Of a stretch of DNA of 64,000 nucleotides, positions 39,897 through 48,703 are shown piece after piece. The translations under genes and the position numbers were made by a program. Origin of the DNA: Lamellibrachia satsuma (taxonomy: Eukaryota > Annelida > Polychaeta > Sabellida > Siboglinidae). The notes beneath the pieces were generated by a model. That model was given only the letters and a program-made list of their open reading frames with translations. It searched no databases and was not told where the DNA came from. How positions within the stretch are numbered: position 1 is the stretch's first letter; every line of letters begins with the position of its first letter. The DNA lies in contig BSQZ01000037.1 in NCBI GenBank assembly GCA_033239005.1, positions 1,472,501-1,536,500 of the forward strand, read 5' to 3'.

Positions 39897-41829
39897 GTTG
39901 AATACAGACAGCGAATAGGAAGAAGGGGAGGGGGAGTCATTTTATATGTTAAAGAATCTATTCAAGCTTATGATATCAAATTAGAAAGCGAAGCAGATTA
40001 CGATGAAGCTGTTTGGTGCAAAATAGTTTCAGGAAATTCAAAATTAACTATTGAATTAGTTTACCGAAGTCCAAACTGAAAAGAAGAGGATAACACAAAA
40101 ATACAAAATGCTATAAAGGAAGTTAGTAAAGGTGAATGTATCATAATGGGAGATTTTAACCATGGACACATACAATGACAATCTCTAGAGAGTACAGGTG
40201 GTGAAGACCAACATTTTCTATGTTTTATTCTGAAGAGCTTCCTTACTCAGCACGTGCTAGAACCAACCAGTGGAGAAAATGTATTATATATAGTTTTATC
40301 ATTACAAAAAGAATTAGTGGACAATGTAAAAATACATGAACCATTGGGTAAAACTGACCACAATAAATTACATTTTAATATTGATATAAATTCAGAAAGT
40401 AAAAATAAAAACGTATAGGAGAAACTTCCGCAAAGGTTAATACAAAGATATGAGAAAATACTTAGCAAAGCTAGATTGGAATATCATGCTGATGAATAAG
40501 ACCGCAATTGAATGTTGGAATATTATAAAATATAAAAGTGAGATTATCATCGATATATGTGTTCCCTTGAAAAAACAAGGAAAATGGTCTAGAAAAAAAA
40601 ACACTTGTCAAAAGAAGCTATTAGAAAAATAGTGTTTAAGCAAACTATGTGGAGGGTTTATAGGCGTACCAGAAAGGATGAGTACTATGCACATTACAAA
40701 GATGAACTTAACCTAGCTACAACAAATCTAAAAGAACCTTTGAAAAAAATGGCAGGTAATATAAAAAATAAGAGCAAGAGTTGTTATGCTTATGTAAGGA
40801 GTAAACAGAAAGTTCGAGATAAGGTCGGGCCAATGGAAAACAACAGGGGAAACATAATTTCAGACGGGTTTCAAATGGAAGAGGTCTTGAATGAGTATTT
40901 CAGCTCAGTTTTTACCACAGAAAATATCAGCTCACCTTCAGTTCCATTTCCTAAATTTGAGGGCAATATAAGTGGTTTACACACAGAAAACAGAGAGTAA
41001 TAGTAGATGGTGAGATTTTAAAATGGAAATCTGTTTTGAGTGGGGTACCACAGGGATCAGTATTAGGCCCTATACCTTTTTAATATATATAAATGATTTG
41101 GAAGATGACATATCTAGCAAAGTACTCAAATTTGCAGATGAAACAAAACTATTCAGAAATCTTACTATTGATACAGATAAAAAAATTTACAGGATGATCT
41201 AGAAAAATTAGTTAAATGGTCAGAAAATTGGAAAATATTATTAAATTTTGGGAAGTGTAAATGTATACACATAGGACATGGAAACATGAACGAAGAATAT
41301 GAAATGGGGGGTGCTGTACTAGGTAGAACTACAAAGAAAATGACAGAGGAGTAATATTTAGTGCTGACATGAAAGTTTCAGAGCAATGTGGATTGCTGCT
41401 TCGAAAGGAAATCAAATTCTACGGTTAATTAGGAGAACAATCATGTATCAGGAGAAACAGCTAATGATACCCCTGTACAAAGCAATTGTTAACCACATTT
41501 GGAATATTGTATCCAAGCATGGAGGCCATATCGCAAAAAGGACATTGACGAGCTAGAAATAATACATCGCAGAGCAACTAAAATTATTCCAGAATTGAGA
41601 TACCTTAATTACGAAAGTCGCTTATTACAATGTGGTTTGACAACACTAGAGACCAGGAGACTATGAGGAGAACAAATAGAAATGTTTATAATAGTGAATT
41701 GTTATGAGGTTGTTGACAGGAATATGTTAAAACTTAAAGAATGCAGTAGAACCAGATGACACAAAGCAGCATTAGTTAAGGAGCAGTGTATGTTGGACAT
41801 GAGAAACTACTCTTTCTCACAGAACAATG
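39897..41829 (+). mobile_element. CR1-type LINE fragment, truncated at both ends
   Basis: On the plus strand, endonuclease remnants (gaagaaggggagggggagtc, then IMGDFNHGHIQ near 40,145), the linker (MRKYLAKLDWN at 40,450) and the segment before the RT (40,605-40,975) can be read. From FPKFEGNISG the sequence jumps to the palm (VLSGVPQGSVLGP near 41,035), so about 500 bp of RT is deleted. It breaks off near 41,829 within the SFSQR codons, before the normal 3' tail, and continues as the spacer block. Many stops are present. Confidence 0.8.
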
Positions 41830-42415
41830 CTAGGCATACAAGATGAAAAAGTTTAGTTTATTTTTATCTTTATTTGCAAGTAAGAGTAATGTATGACAAG
41901 GTCACATGTGAATGCGAACAATAAATGTTCGGCCTTCAGGTTGAAAATTGCTTCTGAGTCGCCGAAGCAGAAACACCTGTTTGGTTGCAATATAACAACC
42001 CGGCATATTGTTACAGCGCTTAATTTGACTGGCCTGGATATGTTAATTAATCGTGTGGTGTATAAAGAGCAACCTGGCCAGTGGTGTGCACAGAAAAAAA
42101 TTGCGGAAAGAATGTTAGAGTAGGTGTTTTTTAAGTCACTTTGCTTCATTGCGCCAATCGATCACCAGCTATGAATTGTTCCTGACATTGAGATAAATGT
42201 TTTATTTAATGTTATATTGGTTAAAATGTGTCCTGAGATCGAGCGAAGAACCGTAGGCAGCGCTGCGGGATCAATTCGGGATTCACCAAAATCGGTGAGT
42301 ATGGTGCAGAGTGTTTTACTTGTCGGCCATAGCTATGTTCCCCGCTTGGTGCGTTTCATGCGCGAGACTAACCGGGATAATTTTTAGTTTACAGCAGCAC
42401 ACGCCTAATGCAATA
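41830..42415 (+). repeat. Spacer block of the tandem unit, copy 3 (shortened)
   Basis: Third copy of the block at 3341. The SGNH-like ORF starts at 42,301 (MVQSVLLVGHSYVPRLVRFM) and has a TAG near 42,385, at the same codon as copy 2. After about 42,415 the similarity ends. It lies downstream of the exon 5 at 38,319, in line with a third tandem unit. No GNMT exon 1 follows within the window. Confidence 0.65.
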
Positions 42416-42841
42416 TTACCCTTGTCGAGGGGTGCTACCATTGAAAACTTCGTTAAACTTGCCCTGGGTGTCCGAGACTACACCGGAACTATTTGGCCAA
42501 ATAAATTGTATTACTCCGCGCTAGCCAGCCAATCACGCCTTAGCGGAAACCAGTCCAAACCGGAGCCAGTAGCTTGAATCTTTCACTCCTGCTTCAGTCT
42601 CTGCATTGCGAAGTTGTGATTAAAATTTGTCTCTCGAAATATTTGTTTTTACCAACCGTTTTCAAATACGTTTTGAGAGTCCACACTTCGATCTGCGTCT
42701 ACTGACTTGCAGGAGGAAGATCGCCTCAACACTCGTTTCAGCTGAGTATCGTTTCATTTGTTATTACTTCGTCGGTTGCCTCGTGGTTAATTTGTTCTTA
42801 TTTCGTTTTATGTTTAAACTTCCCGCAATCGGCCATTCAAT
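42416..42841 (+). other. Unassigned sequence before the SGNH ORF
   Basis: No repeat or gene was recognised. It probably belongs to the mobile element that carries the following SGNH-like ORF, since the ORF starts without a visible spacer break. Confidence 0.35.
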
Positions 42842-43132
42842 ATGTCGGCGGCGAAGTCGGATCTAGATGTACTTGTGCTTGGGCATAGCCATGAGTATTG
42901 GTTGGGCGCGTTCATAGAATCCGCGGGTCTACTTGACGACTTCGAAAGACTATGTCTTACGTGCACAGTTCGTTTTATGGGTCGAAGGGGAGCGTCCATT
43001 AGAACTTTCCGAGAACCGGCGACCATGACCCGGATTTCTGCCCGCGTCCCCGACATTGTCATTACCCTCCTTGGGGGCAACGATCTAGATGGGGAGTTTC
43101 CCCCACCTCCAGAAGCAGTGGAGTCGCAACTA

Positions 43133-43490
43133 CACTCTAAAAACAGATTGGTTGAGAAAACGACCAATCTAATTGGTTGGCCCAATATTGGTTATATATT
43201 GGTTGTGTTAACCAATATATTGGTGAACTAGTGACCAATACGTTGGTTGTCCGGTGACCAATCACATTGGTTACGCATACAACCATTTTTTGTATGCGTT
43301 TTTGTTACCTTATACCGTGCTTATTGTGCAGTACAGCAACTTCAGACGCTGTATTAGTACATTAGATTAGTAATATAATTGTTTGGCCCAATATCGGTTG
43401 CCTTAACCAATATATTGGTCAACTAATGACCATTATTTTGGTTGTCCGGTACCCAATCACATTGGTTATAGGCCTACAACCAATCTTTGT
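43133..43490. repeat. Left subterminal ATTGGT/ACCAAT repeat array of copy A
   Basis: Within about 350 bp there are around 20 ATTGGT or ACCAAT hexamers and close variants, many as short inverted pairs such as accaatctaattggt and ccaatattggt, in two blocks (43,146-43,290 and 43,385-43,485). They could fold into hairpins or be transposase-binding sites. Confidence 0.8.
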
Positions 43491-44373
43491 TTATTATTGT
43501 TGCCTGATGTCTTCCTTATTGTGCTGTACAGCAACTTAAACCGCTGTATTAGTACTTTGTGAATCCCATAATAAAACAACTAAACAATCCAAGCAGTTTC
43601 AGTTAAATACTAGGTGACTACATTTGCTGAGTGGTAGTGGTCACGTGAGATGCAGGCAACTTCCTTTTCACAGCATGACTTTGAATTGACGAGGCCACGC
43701 GTAGACTTAGTAAGTGTCAAATAGTTTCTTAACCAAAAGTTTGTTTATATTATATAATTTTGGCATGATATGGTATATAAAGGAAAATGCTATTATTTGA
43801 TGTAACTTTAATGTATTGTAATAGTATATATTCATACATATGACAAGTTTTATTCTCAGGGGTGTGACCTTGTATGTGCTTAGTGATGGAGACAGGCCAA
43901 GCCCGCACGTATCAGTTTTCATATAGAGCTGTAAGCAGTACTAGGAGTCATTGGTGAAATATACCACATCTTGGTTTATCATCATAAGGAGTTAGTAACT
44001 GTCTGTTAGCCAGTGTACATCTTGCTCTACGTTAACTTTAAAATGCACAGTTGTAAGTAGTTAGCAAAGTTAGTTAGCAAAGCTTTAATGGAATGTTTGA
44101 AACTGGTATATCCTGTGTTTGACTGTGGAATGCAGAAATGACAAATTACCCAGTGACCAGCTCAAGCCAGCGGGGTGGTTCAACGCAACAGCCATACTCC
44201 ACTAGATGGCAGACAGCAGTCAGTATTGAGTCACTGTGGACTTGTGCAGCTGTGTTGCTATTTTCTATATAACGGGTAGTTTGAGTATTTAGACATACTT
44301 GATGTCTACCAATTAGTACATTGTATTGATTAATATAGTTGTTAATAGTTTTGTAGTTTCACCAGTCATCACT

Positions 44374-44977
44374 GATGGACAATTATGTGGAAAACAAGAT
44401 GGCCAATTGGGGAATACAGCACATGATTGAGACATTCAGGGGTAAGTCTAAGTATTAACTTTTTTTTCTATGTTCAGTTCTATAGTCACCAGTCTGGCTA
44501 TTTGACACTTCTCACTGGAATACAAATGGCATGTCTATCTTATGCTACATCCGTAATCAAAAACATTATTAACTTAGTAATTATAAATGAATATATAAAT
44601 AAATGTACACATAATATACTGGAATGTCGTCATGCTTCAGCGTATTATACTCTGTATTCCATGCTTATTCCAGCGTGGGACATACATTGCTGCCTACCTA
44701 AGAAAGAGATGAGACTATCTTGGCGGCCAAGGAGTTATTCCTCCTCTGTGAAGATGTGCTCTATGAGGTGGACTTTTTGGTGAAGGCAGTCGACATCTGC
44801 TTCAAGGTCTTCTTTATATTCAATGCAGAGTACCCCGCTGAGGCAGCAGACGTGTGGACATTCGTACAGAAGGGGCTTTTCAACATCACCACGTCATATG
44901 ACGTGGTCACACCAAGAGAGATGAAACTTCTCTGCCACATTAAGGCCAGGCTAAACCCCAAAAATTTAATAAAATAA
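44374..44977 (+). CDS. Accessory ORF of the Mutator-like element, two probable exons
   Basis: Exon 1 (44,374-44,441) encodes MDNYVENKMANWGIQHMIET and ends at a gtaagt donor. A later open segment (to 44,977) encodes AAKELFLLCEDVLYEVDFLV, then KVFFIFNAEYPAEAADVWTF, a QKGLF block and RLNPKNLIK before the stop. The acceptor in copy A is not certain, because the frame entering AAKELF is interrupted upstream. Copy B retains about 54 extra bases here that extend the frame upstream (PQILALCDTILAAKELF). I recall similar FNxEYP-type segments in unannotated animal proteins but cannot name a family. The same ORF is present in copy C (minus strand). Confidence 0.5.
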
Positions 44978-45965
44978 TTTTTTTTAATTCATTTATTTTA
45001 CCTGACATTATCATTCTAAGCACCCACAGAGTATCAAACTTGAATAAAGTATATAAATACTAGAAAAGTTGCATTTTATCCATAGCCTGTTGTGTAATAT
45101 TTACCTAATTAAATATGCATAATTTAAAAATTAAGGTTTTTGCGATCTACTCCACCAATTTACACCTAGGTTTTACCAAAATGTACAGAAACGACCCTAG
45201 AGCATCCTTAATAAAGTTGGCAAGATATTGTAAAAACTTGGTTTTTATTGGTTGTTAGTTGTACAGCAACATGTGCAGGGCTCCTGGATTAGCCAATCAC
45301 AGAGAAGCTTATAACTGCACTTTGGCTGGGTCTCATTTCCTGTTCAGAAACCGCGTGTGAGCATCTACTGGAGAAATTGTTGTGATATAAGTTCGTTTTT
45401 GCCTATATTTACATGTTGTGAACATTCAACCACACTTCACCAAGCACCACCAGGACTCAGGTATGTATAGAGTGATGTAATTATTATAAATATGAATATT
45501 TTGTTCAATTAGCAATGAAAAATGTCACGAGCATGGCACTGCCAGTCTAACTAGCCTAGACGGGGCAGGTCACTAAGTCAGACAAGTGACTAACTAGTAT
45601 CCTGACTGGGGCTGTCTAGGGGGTCTAGGTCTGTGACCATGTTGTAATAGTTCCAATACATTTAATTGATGGTGTTTTTACTGCAAAATGTTGTAAATGT
45701 AAGAATCAAAGTAGCGTTATTATTCAGATAATTTAGCTGAGGCCACGGACCAAGCCATCTGCAATATTTTAGTATTTTCATTCTGTTTACTTACAATAAC
45801 AGCATCACCCACGACCAATCAACTTCATTTGCTCAACTTTATTATTTTAGATGTTAGTATGTAATAAATACAAGCTAATTTCACTACCTTTTGATTACTT
45901 TTGGCATAACTGAATAATTTATCACACTGTTTACTTTCCAGGTTCGTCACTACTCGAATGTCATC

Positions 45966-46945
45966 ATGCCACGGGCAGAGCCCACAAAGAAGCGGAAATT
46001 TTATGGCAACAAGTATACACGGCCATTGAAAGAAACTGCCAAGCCGTGTGCTTCTGAATAGAAACTACAGTACACCAAGAAGAGAAGTGTTGTCGCTGAA
46101 CTTGATGGGTACAGACTGATAGATGTGCGAAATCTGGTGAACTTTGTCAGTGCTTTCCCTTGTCCCAACTGCGGTGATCATGGGTATACTGTCACAGAGG
46201 ACATTTCTGGACTCCGAAGTTCTCTGTCATTTGAGTGCATGAATCATGACACTTACAAACTGAACTCTCAGCTTGATGGTGAAAGTGTCAACATCAGATT
46301 TGAGATGGCCATGTTTAGCATTGGCCACAACCGACAACAAGCTGTGCGTCTCCTCGGAGAGATGAACATGCCTCCACCTGTGTCCTGTACTATGTGGAAC
46401 AAAACGAAGGACAAGATTCATGAGGCAACACGCTCTGTTGCTGGTGAATCGATGAGGAGGGCAGCACATGAATTGCGTGACGGTACTGGATGCACAAATG
46501 TGATTGTGTCTTGTGATGGATCGTGGCAGAGACGTGGCTTCCAAAGCAAAAATTGTGTAGCGACTGCTTTCTGTCAACCCCAGGGGACCAGCTAAAGTTG
46601 TTGACGTCCATGTATCATCGAACTATTGCAATACTTGCAAAACACAGGCCAGTAAGCTGAGTGAGGCAGAATTCAACGCATGGTATGAAAATCACAAGGG
46701 CCGGTGCCAAAAAATCCATGATGGTTCGGCTGGTGCTATGGAGCCAGATGGCATGCTGAAAATCTTTCGGCGTAGTGAAGAAAAGCATGGACTTGTGTAC
46801 ACAGGGTATCTGGGGTATGGTGATTCCAAGAGTTACCGCACTGTTGCGAGTGCTGATCCCCCATTTACCCCGAGAACGATGCTAAAAATAGAATTTCACT
46901 TTACTAAAAAAAAGTATTTAAATATGCTTTGTTTTGTATAGTTAC
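45966..46945 (+). pseudogene. Mutator-like transposase, truncated and frameshifted (copy A)
   Basis: The ATG at 45,966 starts MPRAEPTKKRKFYGNKYTRP, with a basic KKRK stretch. An in-frame TAG at 46,059 follows, then FPCPNCGDHGYTV with FECMNHD (zinc-finger-like). The core has VSCDGSWQRRGFQSKN (first catalytic Asp) and, after a frame change near 46,592, SSNYCNTCKTQ, a GSAGAMEPDGMLKIF block and YLGYGDSKSY (second Asp). These blocks match the metazoan Mutator-like transposase domain as I know it. The protein ends before the third acidic residue, so the C-terminal part is deleted. The TAG and the frame change also occur in copy C. Confidence 0.75.
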
Positions 46946-47649
46946 ATCATTTTGTGTTGATAAATACAATTAATATTGGAATTTTTGTTTTGACTTCCAT
47001 ACTGGTTTAGCCTGGCCTTAAATGTTAGGACTAGAAATACGAAGCTGACATTGTTTTGTTTTTAGTTGTCATCAAGCTGCCCGTCTGCTCTATGTGCAAT
47101 GTACTTGGTTAGTTAGTAATTGAAACAGACAACGAATAGAGTCATGCATTGCATGCCAGTTATTTGCCCTTACAAATGTGTACTCGTAATGTGTACTTTT
47201 GTGTGTACTAGAAAACTGAAATCAAGGTCACAGTGTGACGTCTCTTATTATTACGTCTCTTATTATTTCATGTTACAGATTTAACAATTAACATTGTGCA
47301 TATGTCACCTGACACATTTTTATACTTTCATGACCTTGAGGGTCACTAGTACATTGACTGGACGTGCCAGTTTGAGCTACTCTATCAAATGCCTTTGTTT
47401 GCATTGATTTTTTATTGGCTTTAGCTCTATATCGTTCACCTGTAGTTTATAACGTATTGTATGTTATGTTAAATGATTTAAAGTCTCGGTACAATGCCGT
47501 CATATTACATGTTTTTTTACCGACTTGCACTGAAAACTTTGTGGAAAAAACTGACATGATGTTCCTGAAATTAAATGCATGCAGTGATAGTAGAATGAAC
47601 TGTAGCTTGTTGTCTATTGCATTGCCTAAATGGTATATTGTATTAATTC

Positions 47650-47993
47650 CACATAATTGGTCCTATTCTAGATAACCAATCACTTGGTCATATTCCTACC
47701 AATATAATTGACCCTATTCCAACCAATCAATTGGTCATATTCCAACCAATATAAATGGTCCTAGCCTAACCAATTTACATTGGTTGCTACATGACCTAGA
47801 TAGATTAACCAATAACTTGGTTAAATTGACCAACATATGTTGGTTACTATTCTAACCAATATGGATTGGTTAAAAAGTTAACCATAAAAATTGGTTGTCT
47901 TAACCAAGAGATTGGTTGGACACATATCTACCAACCACATTGGTTGAATTTGACCAATATCCTGGTCATTTTAACCAATCTGTTTTTAGAGTG
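47650..47993. repeat. Right subterminal ATTGGT/ACCAAT repeat array of copy A
   Basis: Roughly every 15-25 bases there is an ACCAAT or TTGGT word, many paired as inverted repeats (accaatcaattggt; accaatttacattggtt; accaacatatgttggt; accaatatggattggtt). It is the counterpart of the left array and ends in the inverted terminus. Confidence 0.8.
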
Positions 47994-48322
47994 TAGGTAG
48001 ATTAGGCGATGAATTGTTAGCTTTAGGTGTCCGTCAGGTATGTCTTTGCCAAATCAAGCGCCGCAAGAAATGGCGCCATTTCGATTATGATACGGGTGCG
48101 ACTCGCGTTGCTTCCGCTAATACTGCGTTACAGTCAGCATGTGAGGGGCGCCGTGGTCTGTTCTACTGGAGCCATAAGTACCTTTGGAACAGCCCGGCGA
48201 AGGTTTTCCGCCAAGATGGCGTGCATTTATCCGATATAGGAAATGTCCGACTTTTCCGCAGCATTCGGTGGGCAATTTTCAGAGCAGTTAGTCGGACTGT
48301 CCAACAGCTGACTGGTGCCTAA

Positions 48323-48703
48323 GTCATCACACTGTTCGCTAACCCCGCGGAACCAAGTTGTTTTCCGTTTCACCCTCACTAGTTCTGGTATTTAACTTAA
48401 AAATTATCGACTTTTGTTAAATCACTAATATCCTGTGCACCAGGTAAGCCCTGCCCCCCCCCCCCCGGTTACTTTAATTAACATGCAAATTTAGCCACAT
48501 TCAATATACGTTTCATTGTCGAGCGCTAATTGCTGGTAAGGTATTCATAATTAAGGGGTTATTATTACACGCTTTAGCCTTATTACAGTCTGAACAGCAT
48601 TCGCCTCAGTACCAAAGGGGGCGGCAGTATTCGCGGACAAACTTTCAGCAGCAGTAGATAGCGACTTGGGTACAATGACAAATATTTTTGGAAGTAAACA
48701 TTC
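48323..48703. other. Region after the SGNH ORF
   Basis: It contains a C run (48,454-48,467) and a segment near 48,600 with cctcagtaccaaagggggcgg. It probably belongs to the 3' part of the element bearing the SGNH ORF. No coding region is recognised. It ends where the truncated CR1 begins. Confidence 0.4.

Larger units (their letters stand above)
43133..47993 (+). mobile_element. Mutator-like DNA transposon, copy A
   Basis: A 4,861-bp insertion with terminal inverted repeats that begin CACTCTAAAAACAGATTGG and are near-perfect for about 21 bp. Each end is flanked by TA (43,131-43,132 and 47,994-47,995). Excision with one TA exactly restores the frame of the SGNH ORF, so the target-site duplication is TA. 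Inside are a two-exon ORF (44,374-44,977) and a broken transposase (45,966-46,945). Both ends carry dense ATTGGT/ACCAAT inverted repeats. Copies B and C belong to the same family. Confidence 0.85.
42842..48322 (+). pseudogene. SGNH-hydrolase-like ORF split by a DNA transposon
   Basis: The first 97 codons (42,842-43,132) and the last 109 codons including the stop (47,996-48,322) form one open frame of 205 residues when the inserted element and one flanking TA are ignored. The SGNH blocks are in order: LVLGHSHEYW (GHS at 14-16), TLLGGNDLDG (GGND at 78-81), and RQDGVHLSDIGN (D171, H174). The size and block order fit the small SGNH domains known from DIRS/Ngaro tyrosine-recombinase retroelements, and a DIRS-like Gag lies at 62,111, but a link is inference. 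It is interrupted and so not functional as it stands. Confidence 0.7.

Noticed and set aside
43133..43230. C-terminal extension of the SGNH ORF into the transposon end
   Set aside because: The ORF as computed reads about 30 codons into the transposon terminus. The same codons follow the satellite ORF at 52,591, showing that they belong to the transposon end and not to either protein.
46227..46611. Minus-strand ORFs opposite the transposase of copy A (and plus-strand ones at 57,787-58,141)
   Set aside because: They are shadows of the transposase frame, which has recognisable conserved blocks.
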